A DNA stretch of 64,000 bases, from assembly GCA_021521415.1 (NCBI GenBank), contig JAIQDT010003580.1:124001-188000 (forward strand), read 5' to 3'. Both the position numbers and the translations under genes were made by a program. The notes under the pieces were generated by a model. It was given only the letters and a program-made list of their open reading frames with translations. It ran no database searches and had not been told where the DNA came from. This document shows positions 35,156 through 47,465 of this stretch, in pieces (the stretch's first letter is position 1; every line of letters starts with the position of its first letter). The stretch comes from Bidens hawaiensis. Its lineage: Eukaryota > Streptophyta > Magnoliopsida > Asterales > Asteraceae.

Positions 35156-35439
35156 AGTGCCATCCTTAAAACCTCCGTACAAAAATACAAGTCTTAACAC
35201 ATCACTTTAAAATTCATTAAATGTCTAGATTTGCCCGGATCAAATTTCAGTTTAATGTTTTAGGTGTAAACCATCAAATCAGAACTTTGTTGTTGAAATT
35301 CAAATTATACATTGCTAAATAATGCATACTGAAGGGGTTTCTTTTTCTTCCAAACAAATATTATTAAAAACTAGTTAGATATTACAGAATACACCAAAGC
35401 ATGCACCTACAAAGAGAAAAACACCAAAAGCCCAAAACA

Positions 35440-35730
35440 CTCCTCCATAACCATGGGCTTCCTACTAACTTTTTCACTTATTTGGTCCCAGTTTCTGTAT
35501 CTTTACCTGATGACAAACTCATGTTAACTCCAATTTTCTGACACAAAACTACTCTCATATGAACTCTACAACTCAACCTTATTGCTATAAACCCGTTCTA
35601 CCAATGTTGCATATACCTGAGGGTGTGTCGAGCAAGGGACGATTAGCCCATGATTGTTGCCAAAAGAAATATGTAAATGTGGATAGCGATTATTTGAACT
35701 GTTGGTTTGCAGCAGGAAGTGCAAGTCCGG
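35440..35730 (+). pseudogene. STIG1-like pseudogene
   Basis: From ATG 35453 the sequence tracks the gene at 33322: signal-peptide start, the tctttacctgatgacaaa stretch, aacccgttctaccaatg, and the first cysteine module up to tgcaagtccgg (about 35730). Deletions in the signal peptide, frameshifts near 35520, an early stop and loss of modules two and three make it non-coding. It lies 2.1 kb downstream of its likely parent, in the same orientation, with a LINE fragment between them. Confidence 0.85.
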
Positions 35731-36239
35731 TGTTTCTATCAAATGGTTTTCCCGAATGTTGTGTTTATGATTACATCGTAATTTAGTTTTATTATGTATC
35801 TAATTCTTTAACAAACCCTTGTTTTGAAATTTTTACTTTTTAACATCTGTTTGGCAAGTATTCAATTGATTATACCAAACTTTGTTGAAGTGTTTACTCA
35901 TGCCAGTTCCATTATAAAACTCACGGATCAATCATGTTTATCTCATTTTGTTATATATCTTTCTTGGTGTTGACATGGTTTGCGATATACGTTTCTCGTC
36001 AGTAAAACAATTAGAATATAAGATGCATTGTAAACGAAAGAAAAATCTTACTTGCATTCGTAGACGGACTCGTTGATCAAAGATGTCAACTGGCTTTCTG
36101 GAATGCTGAAAACAAAGAGTGTAGCATGGAACTCCGGGCGAATATGTAGCGCATGAATCCAAATTAGGCCTTGGAATGAAAGACAAGAGTGTACCACGTG
36201 GGCTGGGATTTCTTGTGTTAATTCTACAGGTCATGTTGA

Positions 36240-38812
36240 TGGCATTCGTCTCCGTGGGCTTGATTGTGACTGTGAAAAGTCACTATATATGAATATATAC
36301 AAAACAAAAAAACGATTTCTTCAAAAGCTGCAACTGAAAAGAAAGATAAGGCAATCATTGTTGGACCTCAAGCATCTTAGGTGTCTAGACTTGAGTTGCA
36401 ACGATTTTGAAGGGACTCAAGTTCCTGAATTCATTGGTCCCCTTAAGATCCTACAATATCTTAAACCTTTCATATAGTAACTTTAGTAGAAGTCCCCCCT
36501 CCCCCACCCCAAAAAAAATTTGGCCTTGGGTGGCTTTTTAAACGACAACTAATTACGATGAAGCAGTAGGCAAATATGTTTTTGTTGTGTCACCTGAATA
36601 TGAATCTTAGCAAAGAAAACCACTGGTTCGAGGTAGTCAACAACCTTTCTTATTTGGATCAGCTACACTTGGCTTATTCTTCACTCCTATATGCTCAAAT
36701 CAATGGTCCCGTTTCTTAATTTACATCCCTTTCGGTGCTCGTTCTTTCTGAAAACTATCTTGATAGCTGGTAACACAATGGATCTCCCGTATAACTAGAG
36801 TTAATGGAATTCACTTTTTATGGTACTATTAGCTTCTGTAGTTTGACTAAGCATCTTACTATGTTAGATGCAATATCATGAATTCTTAATTGGTATTAGA
36901 AGAGTTGTCTCATAATAATCTCGTGTCGTTAAGTCTTTAGTTTTGTTAATTTTAAGTTCACGACTAAGTTCCCTTCGCAACTTGATGTCTCTTCGTAGCC
37001 TCGACCGATATGGAAATCAACTCACCAAAGACTTACCAAAATCATTATGTAACTTTTGTAATTTAAGAGAGTTGATTTGCCACTAATAGATTTCCTAATA
37101 GTAGCATAACATTTCTTTTTGAACGTTTATTGGAGTGCAAATTCCCAACCGACGCCATTTATTTTGTTGGACAATAATATAGGTGGTATACTTCCTCGCT
37201 CCATAGGAAACTTATCATTCTTAGGAAACTTTAATTTAGTGAAACTAAGCATATGGTGTCAATCTATAGTTGGAGGGGGTAGCAATTTAATAATAAGGCT
37301 AGAAGATGTAAGTTGGATTCCCGCTTTCCCATTGGAATTCTTTAAATTGGATTCTTAGATTTTAGGGCCTCAATTTCCATGGTTGAAATTGCTAAAAGTA
37401 TTTAGACATAAACCACACAAATATTTCATTAACCATGCACGAGTCATTTTAAAGTTCATTACCCAATCTATATCATCTAGAAATCTCAAACAATAACATC
37501 AAAGGAGTGTCAAACGTATTTTCAAGCATGCATGGAATAGTTGAGTTACTTGATGTCTTGACATAATCTATAATGAGTTTTTTTTACCATTACACCCTTT
37601 ATTGTCTTCTAGTGGTGTTAAATAGACATCATCTTAATTCGGAAAGCAATAAGCTATCGGGTGTGATTTGTGTGGTGAGATATCCATGCCATTGTTTTCC
37701 TCGTCTCATCTAACTTACAAGGGAACAAGTTATCAGAAAAATTATCTACTTCTGTAACGAATTAGTCAAGATTACAGATGCTTGGACTTGAAAGTAACAA
37801 AAGCTCGTTATACACATTCCACCATGGATCGAAACAGAAATGACTGTTTTGAGAACTCTAATATTATGAAACAAGTTTGACATAATTATTCCTAACAAGC
37901 TTTGTTATCTTACGTATGTTTATATAATAGATATTGCTCAAAACAACATGCCCAGAAATATACCAACATGCTTCTACAATTTGACTGTCTTGGGTATTAG
38001 TGCTAAACATGATCGGATTTTTTTCCCATATCCAAAAGCATATGGATCCCATAAAGCCTATACATATACATTAGTGATAAATTCAAGAAAAGGACATGTA
38101 TGTTGAACGGGTTAGAATGGTGATCTTCGTGGACTTTTCATGCAATAGTCTTGTTGGGCACATTCCAAGGGAGCTAATCTCTCAAGAATTTAATATCTTT
38201 GATCCTATCGAGATAACATTTAACGAGAAAATCCGAGAGATTATTGGATAAAAGCTTAGACTTCAAACTTTTGACATGTCGGTAAACAATCTTTTTTGGA
38301 CACTTCCTTTGAGTTTGACAAGGTTGAGTTCACTGAGCACCTTAACACTGTGTTCTGAGTTTCATTAAAGGGGAGAAAGGAAAAGAAATGAAAGGAAAGA
38401 AAAGAGTTGGTGTGTTCCTAAGTTTTTTTTGAAAGGAAAGAAACATCATGTTGTGTTCCCAAGATTCATTAAAGGAAAGAAAGGAAAGGAAAATGGGAGA
38501 AAGAAAGAAGAAAAGTGAGGGAAATCTTTCTTTCCAAAACGAAAAGAATTGAAAAGAAAGGAAAGGGAAAGAAAAAGAAAGGAAAAAGAATAGAAAGGAA
38601 CACAACAACTTTCCTTTCTCTCGTTAACTAAAACTCAGGAACACAACAACCTAACTGGAATAATTCCAGCAAGCGACCATATTCAGAGCTTAAGCGAGTC
38701 TAACTTCTTTGGAAACCATCTATGTGATGTTCCATTAATTAAAGATGAGGACCATGTAAATGTGATAGTTGGCGATGGCAAGAAACATGGTGGAAAAAAA
38801 ACATGATGGATT
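36240..38812 (+). pseudogene. LRR receptor-like-protein pseudogene, left arm
   Basis: Fragments read as an extracellular LRR protein of the EIX/Cf type: DLKHLRCLDLSCNDFEG and VPEFIGPLKILQYL (about 36365-36465), GGILPRSIGNLSFLGNF (about 37173), and an LRR near 38640-38670 (NLTGIIPASD-like). Stops and frameshifts are frequent, and no membrane helix or intact frame remains. The family normally detects microbial or fungal molecules at the cell surface; this copy cannot make such a protein. Confidence 0.7.
38348..38647. mobile_element. GAAAG-rich foldback insertion
   Basis: Left gtgttctgagttt (38350) is mirrored at the right by aaactcaggaacac (about 38630-38643). The inside is almost pure purine (GGAAAGAAA) with further internal copies of the end motif near 38398 and 38450. 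It interrupts the LRR coding remnant of the left arm (gagcacctta ... acaacctaactgg). Type not assigned. Confidence 0.55.
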
Positions 38813-41159
38813 TAAACAATGCAATTTTATTATCTTAGTTGTCGGGGAATCCATCATGTTTTCTTGCCTATAAGCCGCCACATTTACACAATCCTTGTCT
38901 TTATTTAACGGAACATCGCATAAATGTTTTCCGAAGAAGTTAGGCTCACTTAAACAATGAATTGGGCGTTGCTGGAATTCTTCCTTTCAGAAGGAAACAT
39001 TTAAGGTGCTTAGTGAACTCAACCTTGTAAAGCGCAACAGAGCGTCCAGAAAGATTGTTTACCAATAAGTCGAAAGTTTAAAGTCTTACGCATGTCTCCA
39101 ACCATCTCTGGAATATTTCCTGTTAAGTGATATCTCGATAGATTCAATGATATTAATTTCCTGAAAGATGTTAGCTCACTTGGAATGTGCCAAACAAGAT
39201 TGTTACATGAAAAGTTCAGTAAGATCACCATTCTAAGATTTTGGCATGCATGCCCCCTCATGAATTAATCACTAATGTATCTGTATAGGCTTTGTGGGAT
39301 CCATATGCTTGCTTCTGGATATGAAAAAGAATCCCCCAATCAGCACTACTGGCCAAGACAATTAAGTTGTTGAAGCATTTTGGTATATTTCCGGACATGC
39401 TGTTTTATGCAATATCTATTTTATAGACACACGTAAGATAATAAAGCTCGTTAAATAATCATGTCAAACTTATTGTTTTTAAGTTTAGGGTTCTCAAAAG
39501 AGTAAGTTTCGTTTCGATCTATGGTGGAATGTGTCTAACGGGATCATTACTTCCAAGTTCAAGCACACATAATCTTGACTGATTCGTTACAGAAGCCAAT
39601 AATTCTCCTGATAACTTGTTCCAGTGCAAGTTCAATATTTCTAGAGGAGACAAGGAAAACAATTATTCAAATATTTCACCATACAAATTATTATTACCTA
39701 GTAATAGGACTCTCGAACTTGGCCACTTCTGCTAACACTCTCAAATCACACCCGATAACTTATTAATTCCCAAATTAAGATGATATGTCCATTTCACACC
39801 ACTAGAACACAATAAAGGGTCTAATGGTCAAAAACTCATTATAGATTATGTCAAGTAACTCAATTATTCGACGCATGCTTGAAAATACGATGACGCTGCT
39901 TTGATCTTATTGTTTGACATTTCTAAATGACGTAGATTGGGTAATAAAGTTAAGAATGACTCGGGCATGGTTGATGAAATATTTGTGTTGTTTATTCCCA
40001 AAGCCATAAAATACTTTAGCAATTGCCCACAAAGGAAATTTAAGGCCCTAAAACCCAAGAATTCAATTTCAAGGGGAAAGTGAGAATCCAATTTACATCT
40101 TCCAGCCTTAGGATTAAAGTGCGCCCCCCCCCCCCTCCCCCCAACTAAATATTTCACGATCGCTAGTCAACTTTGATAGTTGACCAAGAGTTTCCAATTA
40201 AGTATGGAATGACACTACAAAGTTCAGTTTCACTAAAATAAAGTGTCCTATGAAATGAAGTTACATGTGGAGCAAGTGTACCGCCTATATTGTTGTGTTG
40301 CAAGACAAATGACTCCAAGTCAGGTGATTTGCACTCAAAAAATCTTTCAAGAAGAAATGTTATGCTACTATTAGCAAAATAGTTAGCTGATAGATCAGTC
40401 TCTCTTAAATTACAAAAGTTACATAACTATTTTGGTACTTCTTTAGTGAGTTGATTTCCATATAGGTCAAGGCTAGGAAAAGATTTCAAAGTTGCGAAAG
40501 AAACTTAGTTGTTAACTTGAAATATAACAAAACTGAAGACTTAACGACACGAGATTGCTATGAGACAACTCTTATAATACCAATGAAGAATTCATGATAT
40601 TGGCATCTAACATAGTGTAACATCCTAAAATTTATAATGTTGAATAAAGAAAGTTACGTTTAGTGATTTCCGCGTTATTAATTAATTAATATCGAGTAAA
40701 GAAAGGATCATGGATTTAGATTAATTGAGATGGGTTAAATGAGAATGGGCTTTAGGTCCATGGGCTTTAAGGGATATAAATATCCCCTAAACCAACCTAA
40801 AACCCTAAACCCTCATTTCATTTCCATCATAATCTCTACACACTCCAAAACACACACACACCACACACCGCCATATACGGCCGGCGGCCGAGGGAGAGAA
40901 ACGAGCAAGATCCGAGAGAGAGTAAACGATTAGTTGTGATTAAACAAGTTAAACGAGATCCAAACGAGCACAAAAGGTATGTTCTTGACCTTTAAAGTTT
41001 ATGTTTTATTGAATGTCCTTAAGCTTAAAGATCCAAGCTTTATAGTATATACGGGATATATATACGAACGAAATGGTTAGGGAACGTTAGTGGGTGATGT
41101 CGAACCATAACAAGGGTATTAAAATCGCGAAAATGCTTGATAAAAACCAAACCCGTAGC

Positions 41160-41480
41160 TGAACTGGGCAACTTCGCCTGCGAACTGGGCAACTTCGCCT
41201 GCAAATTGATAACTTCGCCTGCAAACTGGTAACTTCGCCTTCAAAGCTTAAATTCGCCTACGGCCAAGTTCGCCTAGCTGGTAACTTCGCCTAAAGCTAA
41301 GTTCGCCTAAGGTTTAACTTCGCCTAAAGCTAAGTTCGCCTAAGGTTTAACTTCGCCTAAAGCTAAGTTCGCCTAAGGTTTAACTTCGCCTAAAGCTAAG
41401 TTCGCATAAGGTTTAACTTCGCATAAAGCTAAGTTCGCCTAAGGTTTAACTTCGCCTAAAGTCAAGTTCGATTAGAAAAT
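41160..41480 (+). repeat. 33-bp minisatellite 1 in LTR B
   Basis: Repeats of a 33-bp unit built from cttcgcctaaagctaag and ttcgcctaaggtttaa; spacing between copies measured as 33 bp (41289 to 41322). The first copies are degenerate (aactgggc variants). The same unit occurs inverted in LTR A at about 5705-5840. Confidence 0.85.
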
Positions 41481-42041
41481 AAATTAAAAACCTAATGGAA
41501 AATGTGTTAAGACAGTTAATGTAAATAAAATTTTTCCAAGCTGACCTGGCAGCTCGACCCCAGCCAGGGGCTCTGCCCCTTGGACCCTGCTAGGGGCTGC
41601 CGCCCCTAGACCCTGCTGCCAGGGGCGTTGCCCTCGGACCCCCGTTCGTTGTGGGTAGTAGTTAAGACTAGAAAGATGATATGAGTAGTGATAGTTAATT
41701 GATACGTATACTTGTTATACAGTCAGCCGTGCACAACTGAAGAAAGGGATTACGATTAACGGTGAACGTAACCGTGTTCAGGTGGGTTTCTAGCCCCATT
41801 TATGTGTTATGTTTTCGGGGCTGTGTTCATACTCGATATGTTTGTTAATACGCTTATCCTAAGAGATAAGTGTATGCCTTATGTGAATGATGTGATATGT
41901 ATGAATGATTGCTTGATGGTACGTGAACGATCTTCGGATATTGCACGTACTGTCAGGTTGTAACGCTATGTATAAGGTAAGTATGATATGTATGCTTATG
42001 TGTATGAACGTGATAAAGTAAATAAAAGAAGGAAATGATGG

Positions 42042-42660
42042 TTGTATGGTTGTATGGTTACGAAAAGGGTACCGAGCCCTAATAATACTCGAGGTATGAT
42101 GTATGGTTGTATGGTAACGAAGAGGGAATCGAACCTACTAATATTCGAGGAAAGAGGGTACCGAGCCCTAATAATACTCGAGGAAGGAGGGTACCGAGCC
42201 CTAATAATACTCGAGGAAGGAGGGTACCGAGCCCTAATAATACTCGAGGTATGATGTATGGTTGTATGGTAACGAAGAGGGAATCGAACCCTACTAATAT
42301 TCGAGAACTAGGGAACCGAACCCTACTAATATTCGAGGAAAGAGGGTACCGAGCCCTAATAATACTCGAGGAAAGAGGGTACCGAGCCCTAATAATACTC
42401 GAGGAAGAAGGGTACCGAGCCCTAATAATACTCAAGGTATGATGTATGGTTGTATGGTAACGAAGAGGGAATCGAACCCTACTAATATTCGAGAACTAGG
42501 GAACCGAACCCTACTAATATTCGAGGAAAGAGGGTACCGAGCCCTAATAATACTCGAGGAAAGAGGGTACCGAGCCCTAATAATACTCGAGGAAGGAGGG
42601 TACCGAGCCCTAATAATACTCGAGGAAGGAGGGTACTGAGCCCTAATAATACTCGAGGAA
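42042..42660 (+). repeat. 33-bp minisatellite 2 with higher-order structure
   Basis: The unit gagggtaccgagccctaat plus aatactcgaggaa repeats every 33 bp (42158, 42191, 42224). It is punctuated by a second block type (gtatgatgtatggttgtatgg, then caaccctact/attcgag variants) starting near 42093, 42249 and 42437, giving higher-order units of 156-188 bp. Because 33 is a multiple of three, long open frames (up to 118 codons) run through both strands; they are not genes. Confidence 0.9.
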
Positions 42661-44120
42661 TGTAGGACGTAATGCTCTTTATAACGTAAGATATGAAAGT
42701 AAGTTAATACGAAAGAAAGTATGAAAGTATGAAAGTATGAATGAAAGAATATAAGTTTATGTGTATTGTATAGTGTATGATTAACTAGAACTCACTCAGC
42801 GTAGCTGACTTTTAGTATGCACGCAGGTGAGTAGGATGAGGCAGCTCGCTTGAGGAGACACGTGGTACTGAATAAGAGGCTGGCATCGGAAGACTCAAGA
42901 CGTTTAAGTCTAATGTTTTGTTTATTTTGAAAGATAAGATGTTGTTTTAAGACAAGATGTGTTTTGTTATGAAATGTTTTATGAAAGCTTTTATATTCCG
43001 CGAATGTTTTAATTAACTCTGATATTTAGAACTGCGTTTATGAGTAAATCCAACACGAAAGTAGGGCTACCGGGTTCGGGGCCTTACACATAGTAAGATC
43101 CTTTAGAGACGTCAAATTATGAAAACTAATAGTACCATAAAAAGTAATTAGATCTAGTGATAATAGACCGGTCATACCGGATATCCATTATTGTGTTACC
43201 AAAGTATCAAGATGGTTTTCAAAAAGAGCAAGCATCAAAAGGGATGTAAGATAAAGAACCAGGAACGTTGACTTATGTATATAAAAGTGAAGAATAAGCC
43301 AATTGTAACTTATCCAAAGAAGGAAGGTTGCTGACCACCTTGAGCTAGTCGTTTATTTTGCTAAGATTCACATGAATCATATTTATGTGATGCTACAAAC
43401 GCAGAATTGCTAATCACTTGATCATGTTCATCCTACTTAGTTGTTTAAAAAGCTACCCAAGACCAAGGACCCATAATTCTGCATGGTTTCCTGTTTGTGG
43501 GGGAAGACTTCCACTAAAGTTACTCTAGGAAAGGATAAGACACCGTAGGCTCATAAGAGAACCAATGAATTTAGAAGTTTGAGTCCCTGCAAAATCTTTG
43601 CAACTCAAGTCGAGCTGCCTAAGATACTTGATGTTCTACACAGATTGCCATATATCGCCTTTCAATTGCAGCTTATGAAGAAATCGTAAATCCTTTTTAG
43701 TTCTGAGTATATTCATATATAGCGACATGTCATAGTCATCATCAAGCCCATAGAGATGACTACCATTAAAGTTGCCTGTAGAATTAACGCTAGAAAAATC
43801 CCAACCCACGTGCAACACATTTTGTTTTTGGCATAGGAAGCCGGTCGATTTCTTTGATCAACGAGTCCGTCTACGAATGTAAGTAAAGTTTTTCTTTCTT
43901 TTTCAATTCATCTTATATCCTAATTTTTTTGCTGGCTATAACATATGGCATAAGCCATGCCAACACCAAGAAAAATATATAATAAAGACATGGTTGATCC
44001 GTGAGTTTTATCATGGAACTGGCGCGAGAAAACACTTCAACAAAGTTTGGTATAATCAATTGAAAACTTGCAAAATAGATGCTAAAAAGTAAAAAAAAAA
44101 TTAGAACAGGGGTTTGTTAA

Positions 44121-47100
44121 ACCATTAGATGTTACTCTTGTGTTATCTCCACAAGCTTCTTATTCTTCTCAAAAGGTTTGTGTTTATTCTTTTTTCAACT
44201 GTTTCGATAAGGTTTTGTTAGCCAACCCTAGGCCTTCATTTCCAATTTTTCTCGGGCAAACACAATTTTTATTTGTAACTTATTAGTATAGTGTTTCTTT
44301 TTTTTTAGTTCCTGTAATGTTAACGTGAAACGTCTGTATATTAGCAATATATGAGGTTGTATTTTCGCAGAATTATCAAATTTTACAAAAGGTACAATCA
44401 CTTTGTCAAACCTGACTTTTTGAGGGTCAAAACTAAATTTTGGATAACTTGGACTTATTTTTGTCAAAGGTGACTTTTTATCCAGTGTTACCATTCATAC
44501 ATGATCTTAATGACTATTTGCATGACAAGGGTATTTTAGACAATGGGAATTATGCCAAGTTACATATATTAAATGAATTTTTGTAAGCATAGGTAAGTAA
44601 ATTTAAAAAAAAAATTGTGAGCATCAGGGCGTTCTGGTCCTTATTATAATTCTGATATTTGGGATCATTTTGGCTACATTTTGGCTTCTTGGTCAGAAGT
44701 GAGATAATAAGGAAAGATATCTTTTAATATTTTATCCAATATTTGCATCGTTTTCTCTTATATGTTCAATATCTACCGAGACTATTGTTAAAGTGATCAA
44801 AGTTTTATGGTCATGTTGCCATCTTTTTGCAAATTAAATGCAATATCCTACTTTAAATTACCTTGAAATGTTTCAATTCTGTTTTTCTTGAGTAAATTGG
44901 TGGTAGCTTGTAATAAAATCAATCTGTTAATTGATTTTCGGGTTATAGATAAGATTTATAACTATTGCAACAAGGTTTAAATTTCAATCTATGGTGTAAG
45001 GTAAGTTCCCTGAATTTCTAATTTTATTTTTTTATAACATAATTTTATTGGTGTGCAAGTTTTCTTATAACTGAAACACCTTTCAAGTGTTTTCGCAACA
45101 AAAGTGTAATCTGCTGTAGCCTGCAAAAACAAAAGGTGACGGTGGAAAGATTTTATTTTTATAGCTACTGTATTTGTAGTGCCCTCCAGGTGTTCGATTT
45201 GCCTATACCATATCGTTTTAACAACTTACATAAGATTCGTCATTTCAGCTTCTCAAGGTATTGTGAAAGCCGTTTATAAGAAAATTTTATGTTGTTACTT
45301 TTCTCAGCAAGGATGCATTTTCTACAAGGCCATTTGAAGGACTAAAATTTGTAGATATAGATGGGGTATTTTATCTAAGGTATATGTGCATGTCTTTTAA
45401 GTACCTTACGTTTTTGTATGTATGCATTTTAATAAATTATCACACTTTAGATCTCCTATACCATCTGTAAGTGAAACTATATCATCAACATCGTACTCAG
45501 TAAATCCCACCAATAGCAAAGCTATGGTAAGGTCTAAGGAGGGTAAGAACCAGGAACAGAGAGGCTGCTTCCGGTGAGACCCCCGGCTCGCTGTAAGTGA
45601 AACTATGATTTATTTAATCTTATTGCATATTAGTTTTATTAGTTTCTATGATATGGTTTATCAAAACTGTCTATTTTGATGTGGCTTAATTAAATTAACT
45701 TTTAATTTTTGTGTGTTGGTGCGAAAGTTACAGGTAATAGAGTTTGGTTGCATTATGTCTAGATGAAGCATTCAAGTCTTCATTACAAAATGTTTATCCT
45801 AGGCTCCTAGTATTTACATAAAGCTGCATACTTGTTCATAGAGAGCAGATGACATTTACATAAACTAAAATATGTAAGCGAAGCATATGGTTTCGTTTAA
45901 AATGTTAACAAACACCTAAACATAAAGGAAATGAACTTTAAATACAAAATACCTTGTCAAAGACGAAGTCATTACGCAAGCAGATTTATTACACCGGAAC
46001 AGCTGCAAGAGAACACAAACAGTTAACTTCAAAGTCTAAAGCAAAGACAAAAAAGATAAAGAAAATCGTACGGATTTGAACAATAGCAAACAACTTCAGT
46101 TTACATGATTTAAGAATAAGATATACACATATTATGATTATTGTTAGTTGTTACTATTTTAATAGTATGAAAAGAAAACAATTAATGAACCTCAGTGACT
46201 GCAAATATACAACTTAATTGACTTTGACTAAGTGAATATGCATACATGTAAATGCACAGAGTTTGTGATTGTAATATTACAGTCAACAGAATTCATGTTT
46301 GCTTTTTTATGACATTTTGAAACAATAGGAAACTGATTGGCAAAAAAACATCAGCAAATATGTTTAACATAAAACAATCTGACACTCAAGCGCAAAGATG
46401 ACAAATAGTAAAAGCATCGATAAAAATATCATAATTCTTAACGAAAGGCAACTAAAATTAAAACGATAAAAATATTAACCATTCATACAACGATCATACA
46501 TGATTTTAAGCAGCTAATGATAATGACAGAAATTAATGCAGAATCAAAGACTATCAAAGTACATGTAGCACATAAACCATGGATATTACGCACCAAAGAT
46601 GTAAAAAATAAGTGTCATATTGAATACTTCAAGAACAACACTAGTTTAAACCCCCAATTGTATAGGAAATGCAAAACCACCATGCGCAAAACAATGTATC
46701 AATCCAATAAGCGAATGAAATATTTGCGCTCTTGTCTAGTAGTCCAAGTGTAGAATTATAGCAACATTCATGTCTGACTACAAAAGATTGCCATTAGTAC
46801 ATAGTATTTACCAAAATATATATAATAACTATTTAGATACAAACTTTCTTAACTAATACTCCAGTACTTGAAATACAACTTTCTTAACTAATATTCCATT
46901 ACCAAAATAATGGATTATGGAGTACCTCAAATACAGCTTTCTTAACTAATACCCCCATCTGAAAACAATTATGGACTGTCATGATATATACATGAATGAA
47001 GAAGTAATTTTGACACTAAAATAGAAGAAAACGAAAAGAAAATAGAAGTAATTTTGAGTTAATGATGACACCTAAACTTGCAAATTAGTATGTTAAGTAT

Positions 47101-47465
47101 ATATAGTTTTAAGACCCCGGGCTGAAAACCTAAGATGTACTTGGCATACTCTACAACCAAGCTGAGTGACAGATCGAGCTCAATGCTGGTGTTTATATAC
47201 AAAGAAAGAAAGAAAGCAGGCACGGTTCGATTTGAGTCTCAAAAACCAATAAATTATCTTGGTGTTTTCAATCAGAACTCCCTCCAAACTAACAAACTAA
47301 AAATTGAGTTTTGAATGTTCATCTAACAACCATGAATAATGATATAATCCACAACTCTTGTATGTATGTGAATGTGATGATTAGGGGAAACTTAAGCAAA
47401 AGCAGCTTACTCTCGATCGAAGATGAAGTAAATTTTGCTCCGGCTGACACATGGCAGAGGCTTCG
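44121..47465. other. Intergenic DNA, no intact gene
   Basis: AT-rich, with a SINE at 45481-45590 (listed). On the minus strand, cttgcag|ctgttccggtgtaa near 46007 looks like a short terminal exon, and gatcgaga|gtaagctg near 47412 looks like a leader donor; no coding exon linking them was recognised, so no gene is called. Confidence 0.45.
45465..45606 (+). mobile_element. SINE with perfect 16-bp target duplication
   Basis: ctgtaagtgaaactat occurs at 45465-45480 and again at 45591-45606, bracketing a 110-bp insert. The insert holds tcccaccaatagcaaagct, ggtctaaggagggtaa and gagacccccggctcg, words I recall from short dispersed repeats in Asteraceae and relatives. The long exact duplication shows LINE-type retroposition and a fairly recent insertion. 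Confidence 0.8.

Larger units (their letters stand above)
40616..43088 (+). mobile_element. Solo LTR B (2.47 kb), same family as LTR A
   Basis: Starts TGTAACATCC, ends GGGGCCTTACA, and is flanked by CATAG on both sides (40611-40615 and 43089-43093). The TATA box is tataaata at 40775-40782, plus strand. Blocks shared with 4540-6503: the ccatgggctttaaggg lead-in to the TATA, the 33-bp aacttcgcc minisatellite, the GC-rich block (41545-41645), the gtagctgacttttagtatgc segment and the terminal GTAGGGCTACCGG. The extra length comes from a second 33-bp minisatellite. No retroelement genes. Confidence 0.88.
38848..43840 (-). pseudogene. LRR receptor-like-protein pseudogene, right arm, split by an LTR
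   Basis: On the minus strand: an N-terminal part at 43818-43636 (HVGWDFSSVN, GLDDDYDMSLYMN, LHKLQLKGDIWQS), then LRR remnants at 40157-39864 (LPNLRHLEMSNNKI) and 39261-39019 (RMVILLNFSCNNLVWHIPSEL, ISLNLSRYHLTGNIPEMV). Solo LTR B splits it between 40616 and 43088. Many stops; not functional. Confidence 0.7.
35810..44120. repeat. Large palindrome of two receptor-like-protein pseudogenes
   Basis: The left arm (35810-38812) and right arm (38848-44120) are inverted copies with a 35-bp loop (38813-38847). Matches seen along the arms: the outer end (aacaaaccc at about 35811 versus gggtttgtt at about 44110), tagacggactcgttgatcaa near 36062 versus its complement near 43860, LRR segments throughout, and acatgatggatt (38801) versus aatccatcatgt (38848) at the loop. 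Each arm has its own insertion: a GAAAG-rich foldback (38348-38647) on the left and a solo LTR (40616-43088) on the right. Without these the arms are about 2.7-2.8 kb each. The arms differ by many substitutions, so the structure is not recent. Confidence 0.8.

Noticed and set aside
42042..42639. Several long overlapping open frames on both strands (66-118 codons)
   Set aside because: They run through a 33-bp minisatellite whose period is a multiple of three, so lack of stops is automatic. No domain and no gene context.
36240..43840. Functional LRR receptor-like-protein genes
   Set aside because: Both copies are full of stops and frameshifts and are split by insertions.
46007..47412. Small minus-strand gene with a terminal exon at about 46007
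   Set aside because: Splice-like sites exist at both ends but no coding exon or recognisable product links them.
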